The notes under the pieces: model-generated
The model's input: the letters and a program-made list of their open reading frames with translations, nothing else
The model's database searches: none
What the model was told of the DNA's origin: nothing
Position numbers and translations under genes: made by a program
In this document: positions 8,508 through 17,194 of the stretch, piece by piece
How the letters are laid out: each line of letters opens with the position of its first letter
Position numbering within the stretch: position 1 is the stretch's first letter
Assembly: GCA_028688575.1 (NCBI GenBank)
Contig: JAQTXW010000022.1
Span: forward strand, 1-35,797
DNA: 35,797 bases
Source of the DNA: Methylotenera sp.
GTDB lineage: Bacteria; Pseudomonadota; Gammaproteobacteria; Burkholderiales; Methylophilaceae
Reading direction: 5' to 3'

Positions 8508-10214
8508 ATGCGCGCATCACAATTTTTCTTTAACACTCAAAAAGAAGCACCGAACGAAGCCGAGCTACAAAGCCATATTTTAATGGTGCGTGCAGGTTTG
8601 ATTAAGCGTTTGGGTTCAGGATTATATAGCTGGATGCCGCTGGGCTTGCGCGTGTTGCGCAAAGTTGAGGCGATTGTGCGCGATGAGATGAACAAGGCTG
8701 GCGCCCTGGAGTTGCTGATGCCAGCCGTGCAGCCTAAAGAGCTGTGGGAAGAAACCGGTCGCTGGGCAGTCTTTGGGCCACAGATGCTTAAAATTCAGGA
8801 TAGGCATGCACGTGAATTCTGTTTTGGCCCTACCCACGAAGAGGTGATTACGGACATCGCCCGCAAAGAGATTCGCAGCTACAAACAGCTACCGCTCAAC
8901 TTTTACCAGATTCAAACCAAATTCCGTGACGAGATTCGCCCACGCTTTGGCGTGATGCGTGCGCGTGAATTTATGATGAAAGATGCTTACTCATTTCATA
9001 CAGATTTTGCCTCTTTAGAGCAAACCTATCAGACTATGTATCAAGCCTACAGCAATGTATTTACGCGTTTAGGCCTCAAGTTTCGCGCGGTGAAAGCCGA
9101 TACAGGGGCTATAGGCGGTGAAGGTTCGCATGAGTTTCATGTGCTGGCAGATTCAGGTGAGGATGGTCTTGCGTATTGTGAAACTTCAGATTTTGCAGCT
9201 AACGTAGAGTTGGCAGAGGCGCGGCCCTCTGCGATTAGCCGTGCTGCAGCGGCTGCTGCTATGCAAGAGGTGGAAACACCTAAACAGACAGCATGTGAAG
9301 ATGTGGCAAAATTATTGGGCATCAGCGTTGAAAAAACCGTTAAAGCAATTGCGTTAATTGCGGGCGATCAATTCTATTTGGCGTTATTGCGCGGTGACCA
9401 TCATTTAAACGAAGTGAAGCTGGCTAAACTGGCAGGACTTGCTGATTTTAGATTCGCAACAGAAGAGGAAATTCGCGCAAACCTCAATTGTCCGCCTGGC
9501 TTTATCGGGCCTGTAGGTGTTGGTGCACATGTGATGGTGATTGCAGATAAAACGGTTGCCCTGATGAGTGACTTTGTCTGCGGTGCCAACAAACCTAAAT
9601 ATCACCTGAGTGGCGTGAATTTCGGCCGCGACTTGCCAGAGCCTGCAGTGGTTGCGGACATTCGTAATGTGGTTGAAGGGGATGCAAGCCCAGATGGTAA
9701 AGGTGTGCTGTCATTATGCCGTGGCATTGAAGTCGGGCACATCTTTCAGTTGCGTACCAAATACTCAGAAGCGATGAGCGCAACTTATCTGGATGAAAAC
9801 GGACAAACCAAAGTGATGGAAATGGGCTGCTACGGTATTGGCGTGTCACGTATCGTTGGTGCGGCAATTGAGCAGGGCAACGATGAGCGCGGCATTATCT
9901 TTCCTAAGAGCATGGCGCCATTTGAAGTGGTGATCTGTGCGATAGGTTATGATAAGTCTGATAATGTGAAATCAGCGACCAATCAACTGTATGATGCGTT
10001 ACAGGCTGCGGGTGTGGATGTCTTGCTGGATGACAGAGGTGAGCGTCCAGGTGTGATGTTCGCTGAGGCCGATTTGATGGGAATTCCTCATCGGTTTGTT
10101 ATTGGCGAGCGTGGCTTGGCAGAGGGTAATGTGGAATATAAGGCAAGAACAGAAGCCGATGCCAAGACTGTTCCATTGCACTCAGTGGTTGGCTTTGTGC
10201 AAAAACTGCCTTAA
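8508..10214 (+). CDS. proS: Prolyl-tRNA synthetase, bacterial type
   Basis: Class II aminoacyl-tRNA synthetase that charges tRNA-Pro. Motif 1 region ([19 protein letters not shown]), motif 2 ([21 protein letters not shown]) and motif 3 ([13 protein letters not shown]) are all present. Between motifs 2 and 3 lies the YbaK-like editing insertion (about residues 220-400), which hydrolyses Ala-tRNA-Pro. The C-terminal anticodon-binding domain follows (about 470-565, with [25 protein letters not shown]). Length (568 aa) is typical of the editing-domain form. The gene appears to have its own leader and is followed closely by a lytic transglycosylase gene. Confidence 0.97.
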   Translation: MRASQFFFNTQKEAPNEAELQSHILMVRAGLIKRLGSGLYSWMPLGLRVLRKVEAIVRDEMNKAGALELLMPAVQPKELWEETGRWAVFGPQMLKIQDRHAREFCFGPTHEEVITDIARKEIRSYKQLPLNFYQIQTKFRDEIRPRFGVMRAREFMMKDAYSFHTDFASLEQTYQTMYQAYSNVFTRLGLKFRAVKADTGAIGGEGSHEFHVLADSGEDGLAYCETSDFAANVELAEARPSAISRAAAAAAMQEVETPKQTACEDVAKLLGISVEKTVKAIALIAGDQFYLALLRGDHHLNEVKLAKLAGLADFRFATEEEIRANLNCPPGFIGPVGVGAHVMVIADKTVALMSDFVCGANKPKYHLSGVNFGRDLPEPAVVADIRNVVEGDASPDGKGVLSLCRGIEVGHIFQLRTKYSEAMSATYLDENGQTKVMEMGCYGIGVSRIVGAAIEQGNDERGIIFPKSMAPFEVVICAIGYDKSDNVKSATNQLYDALQAAGVDVLLDDRGERPGVMFAEADLMGIPHRFVIGERGLAEGNVEYKARTEADAKTVPLHSVVGFVQKLP

Positions 10215-10247
10215 GCTTGCTGGATACGCTAGTTTGTTTGGAGCTTG

Positions 10248-10877
10248 ATGTTTAAATTTTTTCTAATTGGTTTGTGGGTCCTTGCTGGGGCTTTGGTTTC
10301 AGCAACGGGTTTTGCTGGCTCTCAAATTGAAGAGCCGCTATCTAACAGCGTCAAGGCGTTGATGCAGCGCAGTGTGAGTGACCGTGCGGCTCCTAGGCTG
10401 ACTTTTGCTACTGAAGCCGAAGGTCAGGCATGGTTGAATGAAATGTCTAAACGTTTGCAAAAGCGCATGCCCGACAAAACGCATCGTGAAGATTTTTTAC
10501 GCACAGTTCATTATGAGGCCAGTCGTGCAGGCTTGGATCCGCAAATGGTGCTGGGGTTAATTCAGGTTGAGAGTGGTTTTAAGAAATATGCGGTGTCATC
10601 AGTCGGTGCGCGCGGATTTATGCAGGTGATGCCTTTCTGGGTACGCAGTATTGGTGCTGAAGATCATAATTTGTTTCTACTTCGCACCAACTTACGCTAT
10701 GGCTGCACAATTTTAAGGCATTATTTGGATATTGAGCGAGGTGATTTGTATCGGGCTCTTGGACGCTATAATGGTAGCTTAGGTAAGCCACAATATCCTA
10801 ACATGGTGCTTGGTGCCTGGCGCAAGCACTGGGATTACAAGCCAATTCAATGGAACGAGATCCCTAAAAACATCTAG
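10248..10877 (+). CDS. Lytic transglycosylase, SLT domain
   Basis: Periplasmic enzyme that cleaves the MurNAc-GlcNAc bond of peptidoglycan. It has an N-terminal signal peptide (MFKFFLIGLWVLAGALVSATGFA) and a C-terminal SLT domain starting near residue 85. Its catalytic Glu is in LIQVESGFKKYAVSSVGARGFMQVMP, followed by NLRYGCTILRHYL and LGRYNGS. The start is ATG 10248 with GGAG four bases upstream. It follows proS by about 30 bases and is probably co-transcribed with it, as is seen in related bacteria. Confidence 0.9.
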   Translation: MFKFFLIGLWVLAGALVSATGFAGSQIEEPLSNSVKALMQRSVSDRAAPRLTFATEAEGQAWLNEMSKRLQKRMPDKTHREDFLRTVHYEASRAGLDPQMVLGLIQVESGFKKYAVSSVGARGFMQVMPFWVRSIGAEDHNLFLLRTNLRYGCTILRHYLDIERGDLYRALGRYNGSLGKPQYPNMVLGAWRKHWDYKPIQWNEIPKNI

Positions 10878-10903
10878 TTGGAAATCGTTTTGTCTTTAGC
10901 TAC

Positions 10904-10933
10904 TTTGTTACATTTGCCGACATAAGTAACAAA
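10904..10933. promoter_or_regulatory. Inverted repeat upstream of the DUF1097 gene
   Basis: TTTGTTAC at 10904-10911 and GTAACAAA at 10926-10933 form a perfect 8-bp dyad with a 14-bp spacer. There is no T-run, so it looks more like a protein-binding site than a terminator. It lies about 155 bases before the DUF1097 start in an AT-rich leader. Confidence 0.35.
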
Positions 10934-11088
10934 ATAGTGCAAAAAAGTTTACATTTTTACAAAATTCATTCAGTATGCCCCTAGCGTTTATGTATTAGGG
11001 TGTCTGATTCCGTATTTATTCGCCCTATTCATTATGCTGAAGTTCGTACTCACTTGAAATTCAACTAAAATATTTGGGAGAAAAAAGT

Positions 11089-11610
11089 ATGTCGAAATTA
11101 ACTGCATTGGCTTTAAGTATTGCAATCTTGGGTGGAGTTTGGGCATTTTTAGCATTAGGCCCGCTTGCTGGATCAGTATTGGTTTGGGCTGGATTTATTG
11201 CTTGGGGAAGTTATTTTCACAGTGGTGCGGATGGGGCAGCGTTACAAAAAACCATCGCAGGCACGATTTACGGCGCCATTTTAGCAGGTATTGCATTATT
11301 TTTAGTGGTGAATAACCCAGTAGGTCTGCCTGGTGCGATAGCGGCGCCTGCCTATGTTGCTGTCACAGTCTTTTTCCTGGTGATTGTCGCCAGCATTAAC
11401 CTGCTGTCAGTGGTTCCTGCGAATGTGTATGGCTATGCCGCGACGGTTGCATATGCGTTACATCAGCCAACAGCAGATGGGGTTGGCCCTTTGGCCAGCC
11501 TTACAGCGGCAGATCTAACTAATCCAGTATTGTTGCTATCACTGTCATTTGTGATTGGTGCTTTGTTTGGACTGGTTTCTGGTAAGCTCGCAGGTGTGCT
11601 TGGTAAGTAG
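11089..11610 (+). CDS. DUF1097 inner-membrane protein (YcdZ-like)
   Basis: Small polytopic membrane protein of unknown role. Five or six hydrophobic segments cover almost the whole 173 residues, with short Gly- and Pro-containing loops (GVWAFLALGPLAGSVLVW and SWGSYFHSGADGAALQKTIAG-like region, SLSFVIGALFGLVSGKLAG). The pattern fits DUF1097 proteins such as E. coli YcdZ. The ATG at 11089 is set by GGGAG at 11076-11080. A long AT-rich leader upstream (over 200 bases) suggests independent regulation, and a clean terminator follows. No function is proposed. Confidence 0.75.
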   Translation: MSKLTALALSIAILGGVWAFLALGPLAGSVLVWAGFIAWGSYFHSGADGAALQKTIAGTIYGAILAGIALFLVVNNPVGLPGAIAAPAYVAVTVFFLVIVASINLLSVVPANVYGYAATVAYALHQPTADGVGPLASLTAADLTNPVLLLSLSFVIGALFGLVSGKLAGVLGK

Positions 11611-11630
11611 CGGATAGCCTGGGTTTAGAA

Positions 11631-11654
11631 AGCCACCTTTGGGTGGCTTTTTTG
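11631..11654 (+). terminator. Intrinsic terminator after the DUF1097 gene
   Basis: AGCCACC at 11631-11637 pairs with GGTGGCT at 11642-11648 around a 4-nt loop and is followed by a T-run. It lies 20 bases past the stop. Confidence 0.85.
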
Positions 11655-11668
11655 TTACCAGGCCCACG

Positions 11669-12541
11669 TTAGTTCTTTTGGAATTTAAATCCGTAATAGG
11701 TGCCAAATTCACCTTCTGGCTCGTGATAAACAAACAGCATTTCATTGGCGTAGCCTAAACCAGAATAGTAATTATTGGCGCGTAATTTTAGTGTTTTAGG
11801 TAGTTCTGAGCGGCCTATGTATTTGCCTGTGATGTCAAACACGAGAATTGCCTTATGATCAACATCCAGCAATGCGAACTCTTCGCCTTTTACGGCAGTA
11901 TAGGCAACAAAAGCATCACTAATGTCATCAACTTTTGCTCCCGCCTTGTCAAGTTCTAGATTAATTTCCCCGACTTTTTCTCGTGCCTTAGGGTTTACAA
12001 CAAATACTTTGTTACTGCGAGCCTGCTTTGCATAATAGAGGTTATTTTCGGCATCATAAGATGGCATGGTGCTGGCATGCCCGAATGCAGGGTTAAATTG
12101 AGAGATTTCGTCAGAAGTGCTTTTAAGTTCTCCCGAATCAGTTAAGTGGATAGAAAAAATACCAGAGTTAGGCGCAAATCCTAAATCACTGGAAATGTTG
12201 TAAGTGATCGTTTCAAGTTGGTGAGTATTGATGTTGTAATAAATGGAACGGTTATCATAGCCAGGTTGCGATGAGTTAATATAATTGCCCTCGTCATCAT
12301 AGGCGTGTATGAGTGACTTTGAATAAGGCGCCTCTGTTTCGCTGCCTAAAGGAGCCAACCCGCCATCAGCGATGTAGTAGCGCTTTAATCCTGGGATGTG
12401 AGCCACCGTCATTGGCCTTGTGCTTGGTTTTTTAACCAGCGTGATTTTAATGCCTGTTTGTGCTTCTGACAGAAGCTCTGCCTGTGCCATTGGGGCAGAC
12501 GCGATTGAAATTAAGGATAAAAGCAGAAGTGAAGTGCGCAT
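11669..12541 (-). CDS. Exported protein of unknown function, possible beta-propeller
   Basis: I do not recognise this family. The N-terminus (MRTSLLLLSLISIASAPMAQA) is a Sec signal peptide. The mature protein (about 270 aa) is rich in short strand-turn units such as RYYIADGGL, LIHAYDDEGNYI, IFSIHLTDSGEL, NLYYAKQARSNKVFVVNPKA and AILVFDITGKYIGR, which look like blades of a beta-propeller of the NHL or YncE kind. It is monocistronic between queA and the convergent DUF1097 gene. Confidence 0.65.
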   Translation of the reverse strand: MRTSLLLLSLISIASAPMAQAELLSEAQTGIKITLVKKPSTRPMTVAHIPGLKRYYIADGGLAPLGSETEAPYSKSLIHAYDDEGNYINSSQPGYDNRSIYYNINTHQLETITYNISSDLGFAPNSGIFSIHLTDSGELKSTSDEISQFNPAFGHASTMPSYDAENNLYYAKQARSNKVFVVNPKAREKVGEINLELDKAGAKVDDISDAFVAYTAVKGEEFALLDVDHKAILVFDITGKYIGRSELPKTLKLRANNYYSGLGYANEMLFVYHEPEGEFGTYYGFKFQKN

Positions 12542-12620
12542 ATTTTTCTCTGTTGGTAACGGGTTGTAATTGTTTCAATGGCGTGCCTAACCTTTAGTAG
12601 CATTAGTGGACGTTTTACTC

Positions 12621-13652
12621 TTATGGTTCATTTTTTTCTACCAGCATCGCATCCCCGTAACTAAAAAACCGATACTGCTGTGCTATGGCATGAGCATAGG
12701 CTTTTTTGATTAGAGTAAATCCTCCAAAGGCTGATACGAGCATAAGCAAAGTGCTTTTGGGTAAGTGAAAATTGGTAAATAAGCGGTCTACTACTTTGAA
12801 TTTGTAGCCTGGTGTAATGAAAATACTAGTCTCGCCACTGCCTGCTTGTAAAGTGTTATTGCAAGCAGCACTTTCTAGCGCGCGCATGGCCGTTGTGCCT
12901 ATTGCCATTACACGGCCGCCATTTTTTTTGGTGTCTAAAATGAGGTCAACGGTGGTTTGCGGTATATCGTATAGTTCGCTGTGCATTTTATGCTCATGGA
13001 TATCATCCACGCGCACAGGCTGAAAAGTCCCCGCGCCAACGTGTAAGGTCACATAGGCGATGTTTATGCCTTTTTTCTTAATTTTGTTTAAAGTGGCTTC
13101 ATCAAAATGTAAACCAGCAGTGGGAGCTGCGACCGCACCCAAATGCCTGCTATATACAGTTTGGTAGCGCGTCTCATCTTGTGCTGTTGCCTCATGAGTG
13201 ATGTAGGGGGGTAATGGCAGCGCACCAAATTTCTCAAGTAGATTAAGTACAGGTTCATCGCTCAAAAAGACTAATTCAAACAAGTCGTCATGGCGTGCGC
13301 TGACTTTAGCATCAAATGCGTCTGACAAGCGCATTTTACTCCCCACTTTAGGCGAACGAGAGGCCCTTACATGTGCATAAACCGTATGCTCGTTAATCAC
13401 GCGCTCGACTAATACCTCAACATTGCCTCCCGAGTGTTTTTTTCCAAATAAACGCGCTTTAATCACCTTGGTGTCGTTAAACACCAGCAAATCACCAGCT
13501 TTTAAAAAATGAGGCAATTCTTTAAAGGTGTAATCGGAAATCTCATTGTCAATTCCACCCACGTGCAGCATGCGGCTTGCGCTTCGTTCAGTAGGGGGGT
13601 GCTGTGCAATTAAGTGATCGGGTAATAAAAAATCGAAATCAAGGGTTCGCAT
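12621..13652 (-). CDS. queA: S-adenosylmethionine:tRNA ribosyltransferase-isomerase
   Basis: Transfers the ribosyl group of SAM to preQ1 at position 34 of GUN-anticodon tRNAs, giving epoxyqueuosine. The N-terminus [24 protein letters not shown] is diagnostic. Other hallmarks are [19 protein letters not shown], TYHxG-like [28 protein letters not shown] and the C-terminal [19 protein letters not shown]. Length (343 aa) is normal. In many bacteria tgt and yajC follow queA; here they do not, and an exported unknown lies downstream. The gene is divergent from tRNA-Leu. Confidence 0.97.
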   Translation of the reverse strand: MRTLDFDFLLPDHLIAQHPPTERSASRMLHVGGIDNEISDYTFKELPHFLKAGDLLVFNDTKVIKARLFGKKHSGGNVEVLVERVINEHTVYAHVRASRSPKVGSKMRLSDAFDAKVSARHDDLFELVFLSDEPVLNLLEKFGALPLPPYITHEATAQDETRYQTVYSRHLGAVAAPTAGLHFDEATLNKIKKKGINIAYVTLHVGAGTFQPVRVDDIHEHKMHSELYDIPQTTVDLILDTKKNGGRVMAIGTTAMRALESAACNNTLQAGSGETSIFITPGYKFKVVDRLFTNFHLPKSTLLMLVSAFGGFTLIKKAYAHAIAQQYRFFSYGDAMLVEKNEP

Positions 13653-13714
13653 AAGTGAAAGAGCTTGCTATAATAGCGAAATCGCAATTATACAGTAATG
13701 TATAACCCAAATAA

Positions 13715-13799
13715 GCCCAGGTGGCGGAATTGGTAGACGCACGGGACTCAAAATCCCGCGCCGCAAGGCGTGCCGGTTCGATTCCGGCCCTGGGCACCA
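13715..13799 (+). tRNA. tRNA-Leu (anticodon CAA)
   Basis: An 85-nt class II tRNA including an encoded 3' CCA. The acceptor stem is GCCCAGG/CCTGGGC, the anticodon stem is CGGGA/TCCCG with loop CTCAAAA (anticodon CAA), a long variable arm is present (CGCCGCAAGGCG), and the T arm is GCCGG-TTCGATT-CCGGC. It reads UUG codons. Confidence 0.96.
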
Positions 13800-13807
13800 A
13801 AATAAAT

Positions 13808-13840
13808 AAAAGCTTACGATTCTGTCGTAAGCTTTTTTTA
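13808..13840 (+). terminator. Intrinsic terminator after tRNA-Leu
   Basis: A 9-bp perfect stem (AGCTTACGA at 13811-13819 with TCGTAAGCT at 13825-13833), a 5-nt loop, flanking A/T pairs and a run of seven T residues lie eight bases past the tRNA. Confidence 0.92.
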
Positions 13841-14300
13841 TTTCTTTGCACTTCACTCAGCACTTTTTATCAAAAAATCAAAAATCGTCAAAAGTTTAAA
13901 TGTTCAACGTCTAGTAAAGCTAGGGCAGGCAACATGATTTTTAAACGGACTTTTTTCAGAGTCTGGTGGTAGTGCTATTGGGGGCAGGTCATTCTATTTG
14001 ATTGAATCATAAATCGTAAAGCTTAAGGTTGTCCATTCCCCAAGTTCGAAATTAAACTTGCTTGCGTGAAACAAAGAGTGACGCGCGGAGCATTGAGCTA
14101 GCGACTGCTGATTATAGCCAAGGCAAATTATTTGCCACTAACGTTGCTGTAAACATGGCATATAAAGACTTTAAGAATTACTAATCAGGAAATTCATTAC
14201 TTCGCAACTTACTTTTCCAATTCTAAATATTAGTATTGTAGCGACATAGATAAACAACACTCATTCTCTGTTGCCACAACAACTTTTTCACCTACTTCTT
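13841..14300. other. Gene-poor stretch with a possible short coding remnant
   Basis: About 460 bases without a confident gene. A plus-strand frame open from 14056 to a TAA at 14182 ends in a protein-like tail (ATADYSQGKLFATNVAVNMA then YKDFKNY) but has no good start or ribosome site. It may be the decayed 3' end of a lost gene; I do not recognise it. Confidence 0.3.
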
Positions 14301-15287
14301 TTACGCGCCACGCACCATAGACATGACCTGAGTCACATCCAGTGTGCTAGCTTTCTGCTGAATTTGTGGTAAGTATTGTGTTTGTAATTGCTTTGCTGGG
14401 CCAAGTAGGTTCTGAAATGTGTCGCGTAAAATGTTGCTATTCATCACCCGCCCACCCACATAATAACGTTTGGCAGCTTGCCCCAGCGCATAGGTGGTGG
14501 CAAAAGAGAACGCCATACCAGTGGCCGCGCTACCAATCCCCCCCACAGTTTTACCCGCCATTTTGCCTAATAGTCCGCCCAGTAGTTTACGACCGAACTG
14601 CTCAAGATATTGTGAGGTGAGGCCAACTCCAGCGGCGGCAATAAATTCTTTAATGTGCCCCGTATCGAGCTCAACGCCGTGCGCTTTTCCTATGCGATAA
14701 ACCATTTTAATCTGCAAGGGAATAATTGCCATGGAGGCCCAGGACTGGGGCAATAATTCCAGAGCACCATTCAGAATTGAATAATTTAGAATCATTTTAT
14801 CAAGTTCAGCTTCTGGCACATTTGCCACAGCCGCAATAACAGGTTCACTGGAGGCTTTTTCTTGCGATGACAGCGTAACAACTGTCGCAGGAAACGCCGG
14901 ATTATCAACCAAACTGGCAAGTTCACCTGCCTCATACTCTACTTGTTCAATTTGCTCCGCACTTAGCCCAAGCGCTACTTTCAGGTCATCTAGAAATCGT
15001 CGTTCAGTCGCTGTTTGTATGCCATCAGCATCGCATACGCAAACAGCCATCTCATAGGCAAGTTGGCGATGGCTCTGGTCATCAAGCAATATGGTCGCGC
15101 TATCCACACTGACACGTTTGAGCAATACGTCCTGATATAGCTTGGCAATATCTTGAGTGCCTGTGTCGCTGCCGAGTGATTCAGCTAATTGTCGAATTTG
15201 CTCACGTTCACGGTCATCTTTTTTACCGTCTGCAAAGGCTGCAAATAAGGCAATTGTGAGGATGGCTTTTTGTTGATCGTGATTCAT
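14301..15287 (-). CDS. TerB-like domain plus DUF697-like protein
   Basis: Function unknown. The N-terminal about 125 residues resemble the all-helical TerB/DnaJ-regulatory fold with paired acidic sites: LFAAFADGKKDDREREQIRQLAE and later CVCDADGIQTATERRFLDDL, both shaped like the ADG...E repeats of TerB. The C-terminal part (about 165-295) resembles DUF697, a membrane-associated helical domain found with GTPases: SWASMAIIPLQIKMVYRIG, then a Gly-rich GGLLGKMAGKTVGGIGSAATG and FATTYALGQAAKRYY. The hydrophobic Gly-rich run suggests membrane insertion. It is transcribed toward the tRNA-Leu region, alone or after the decayed ATPase. Domain names are from memory of motif shapes. Confidence 0.6.
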   Translation of the reverse strand: MNHDQQKAILTIALFAAFADGKKDDREREQIRQLAESLGSDTGTQDIAKLYQDVLLKRVSVDSATILLDDQSHRQLAYEMAVCVCDADGIQTATERRFLDDLKVALGLSAEQIEQVEYEAGELASLVDNPAFPATVVTLSSQEKASSEPVIAAVANVPEAELDKMILNYSILNGALELLPQSWASMAIIPLQIKMVYRIGKAHGVELDTGHIKEFIAAAGVGLTSQYLEQFGRKLLGGLLGKMAGKTVGGIGSAATGMAFSFATTYALGQAAKRYYVGGRVMNSNILRDTFQNLLGPAKQLQTQYLPQIQQKASTLDVTQVMSMVRGA

Positions 15288-15313
15288 ATATTTAAGTCTT
15301 ATCCTTTACGCTT

Positions 15314-15720
15314 TTAGGGGCGCCCTTTAGTCATTAAATGGAACAATTTAACGGCAAGCTTACGCATTTCATCCAGCAGCAACAAGCTTGAAGCTACTAA
15401 TACAGCCCAAAGCCAGTCCTCCATGCGTAAATCTATTGTGCCGAAAATGATTTGTGCAGGTTGCCAATGAACTACCATGACCTGCAAAGCAAGTAGACTT
15501 AGCAAAGCCAGCCACAATTTACCATTACGAATTTAGATTGACATTAAAAACGCTGTTATGTTCCGCACGAGCATTAAATACATTAAAGAACTGAAACAAA
15601 AAAACGTAGTAAAGGCCAGTGTTAGTGCGTAGGTCAAGCTCTGCGTATCGAGCCCATATTGAACATGAATGCAGTACCAGTCATCATCGTGGCGCCTATC
15701 GGCGTAAATGTCTGGTACTT
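15314..15720 (-). pseudogene. Decayed C-terminus of a P-type cation-transporting ATPase
   Basis: Read on the minus strand, this segment encodes the last membrane domain of a P2-type (Ca2+/Mg2+-like) ATPase. The pieces are TFTPIGATMMTGTAFMFN, then LDTQSLTYALTLAFTTF, then WLALLSLLALQVMVVHWQP, IIFGTIDLRMEDWLWAVLVA and LLLLDEMRKLAVKLF. These match the Cation_ATPase_C layout (…LDxxxARTxAFTTLV…, LLQxxVVYxPxLQxxFGTxPL…). Two lesions are visible: a frameshift near 15650-15665 and an in-frame TAA at 15533-15535 that interrupts SI/IRNGKLWL. The rest of the ATPase (over 700 residues including the DKTG site) is absent from the window. So this is a remnant, not a working gene. Confidence 0.75.
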
Positions 15721-15975
15721 GCACTAGGCTACGCTGGGCTAATGTAGGCATTAGATGAAACGCGTAAATATTGGTTGCGGTGATCTGTGGCGAAATGCTT
15801 GATTGGGTCGACTCAGGAAGTGTAGTCTTCACACTCGAAGGTCAGCTAAGGGGATTAAGCAGCCGATTATCTTTGATTTTCGTATGTCTGCTGTTGAGTG
15901 TCATTTGCTGTTCAATACAGTGAAACGGTCTCTATCCAGTGCCCACCTTCATCATCTTTGGCGCACTATAAAATC
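15721..15975. other. Unassigned stretch upstream of a strong plus-strand terminator
   Basis: About 250 bases between the ATPase remnant and the terminator at 15976. Short frames on both strands have neither ribosome sites nor recognisable domains. Because a plus-strand terminator follows, a small RNA or the tail of a lost gene is possible. Confidence 0.3.
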
Positions 15976-16005
15976 AATGACTTACTTAACGTAAGTCATT
16001 TTTTG
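15976..16005 (+). terminator. Orphan intrinsic terminator
   Basis: A perfect 10-bp stem (AATGACTTAC at 15976-15985 and GTAAGTCATT at 15991-16000) with a 5-nt loop and a T-run on the plus strand. No plus-strand gene precedes it within 2 kb. Confidence 0.85.
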
Positions 16006-16107
16006 TCTGTTTATCTCAGGCAAGTTTCATTTTTTAATCAGTGTGCCTATATATTTGCAGCAAATGCAACCACAGCATATAGGCAGGCTGCATCTATGTG
16101 GCTTGCA

Positions 16108-17028
16108 TTACCCTAGTGTCGTACTAATTGGTGTTCTAATTACAACAGTTTCGTTGCCATGTGTTTGATGTGTGTGGTCTATAGCGCTATAGATTGTTTT
16201 AAAATACTCAATCGGTTTTGGATGTAGCAAGCTTAAATGGGCTAAGCATTGCTTTCTCCAATGTTCAAGTTGCACTAAATTAAAATTTTTAAGCTCTGGC
16301 TCAAAAAGTGGCTGATGGCCACGCATCACAGCACCTATCTCATAGATTGCAGATTGAGTTTTTGCCACATAATAAACAAAGTGCCTACTGACACGTTGAT
16401 CTAGGCGCTGAGCGAGATGGAAAATAAAGTGTGGCAGTTTGACCAAGCGCAATAGCCCATCGGCCCAGGCCAGGCGCTTAATAGCGGCGTTGGTGATATG
16501 ATCTGGGCATCTGAAATGCTGTGAGATGAACTTGGCTAGTATGAGCTGATGTTGTAAAAGCAGGCGCTTGGGCGTTGTTTCGACCAAAGGTGCAAGGTAG
16601 GCGTCCATAGCCCATTCAGCGGTGACATGGGTAAAGATCGTATTTTTTAGCCACATCGCCTCATGCGCTGGTACAAAATGGTGGTGTGCGATCACATCAA
16701 TATATAAATGACTGGCATAACCAATTGCAATGGCGGTTTCTTCTTCTGTTTGTGCGACTTTTAGAAAGTGATGTGCATTCTCCCACAAGTGCGTGTGGCG
16801 AAAGCGTTGGCTGACAATTGCCAAATCGGGTAAGCAGGCACCCGCCATGACAAGCTCGGGGAATTGTTTAATCGCTTGCTGAAAACGTTTGTCCAGCAGC
16901 GGCATAGCCCATAATAGCGAGTGCGCAAAGTACAGGTGGGTCATTAGCCCCCATGCGTTTGCTTCGATTGAGTATAAGCACAGTGGTAGCCACCAGCACA
17001 GCTTATTGATGCATTTAAGCGTTTGCAT
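16108..17028 (-). CDS. Secreted zinc-dependent phospholipase C (PF00882 type)
   Basis: Predicted to hydrolyse phospholipids to diacylglycerol plus a phospho-head group. Residues 1-25 from this ATG form a signal peptide ending in EANA. The mature protein would then begin WGLMTHLYFAHSLLW, placing Trp first, as in clostridial alpha-toxin and Bacillus PC-PLC, where the N-terminal Trp is a zinc ligand. Further zinc-ligand-like residues are in GACLPDLAIV, RHTHLWENAHHFLKV and GYASHLYIDVIAHHHFVPAHEA. The start is debatable: GTG 17037 has TAAGGA seven bases upstream, but that sequence overlaps a predicted -10 (17047-17052), which favours ATG 17028 with a short leader. It is divergent from a glucosyltransferase-like gene, and both carry Pho-box-like promoters. 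Confidence 0.78.
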   Translation of the reverse strand: MQTLKCINKLCWWLPLCLYSIEANAWGLMTHLYFAHSLLWAMPLLDKRFQQAIKQFPELVMAGACLPDLAIVSQRFRHTHLWENAHHFLKVAQTEEETAIAIGYASHLYIDVIAHHHFVPAHEAMWLKNTIFTHVTAEWAMDAYLAPLVETTPKRLLLQHQLILAKFISQHFRCPDHITNAAIKRLAWADGLLRLVKLPHFIFHLAQRLDQRVSRHFVYYVAKTQSAIYEIGAVMRGHQPLFEPELKNFNLVQLEHWRKQCLAHLSLLHPKPIEYFKTIYSAIDHTHQTHGNETVVIRTPISTTLG

Positions 17029-17046
17029 GCATTGCACTTTGTCATC

Positions 17047-17091
17047 CTTATATGAAAAAAAGATGACATTGAGATGATGAATACGTGACAT
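17047..17091 (-). promoter_or_regulatory. Pho-box-like promoter of the phospholipase gene
   Basis: On the minus strand, 7-mers ATGTCAC, TCATCAT, ATGTCAT and TTTTCAT start at 17091, 17080, 17069 and 17058, exactly 11 bp apart, resembling the CTGTCAT PhoB half-site. Six bases after the ATGTCAT unit (ending 17059) comes TATAAG (17052-17047) as a -10. This is the same layout as at pstS. Confidence 0.6.
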
Positions 17092-17118
17092 TTCATTCTG
17101 TACGCATTGAGTGTGTCA

Positions 17119-17152
17119 TTTTCATGTGTTTGTCATAAATCGTCGTTATATT
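17119..17152 (+). promoter_or_regulatory. Pho-box-like promoter of the glycosyltransferase gene
   Basis: TTTTCAT (17119-17125) and TTGTCAT (17130-17136) lie 11 bp apart on the plus strand, each followed by a 4-bp spacer. After six bases comes TATATT (17147-17152) as a -10 hexamer. The transcript would start near 17159, giving a leader of about 36 nt. Confidence 0.6.
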
Positions 17153-17194
17153 TTGCTAACCTGATGATGAATCAAACTTGAGAGGTGTTGGCTA

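Noticed and set aside
13721-13972. A plus-strand 83-codon frame starting inside tRNA-Leu
   Set aside because: It reads through the tRNA and its terminator; no independent coding signal.
15803-15994. A 63-codon plus-strand frame before the orphan terminator
   Set aside because: Basic, patternless translation with no ribosome site; it runs into the terminator stem itself.
17113-17119. A further GTGTCAT Pho-like 7-mer ahead of the glycosyltransferase
   Set aside because: It is 6 bp from the next unit, out of the 11-bp phase, so I did not count it in the Pho box.
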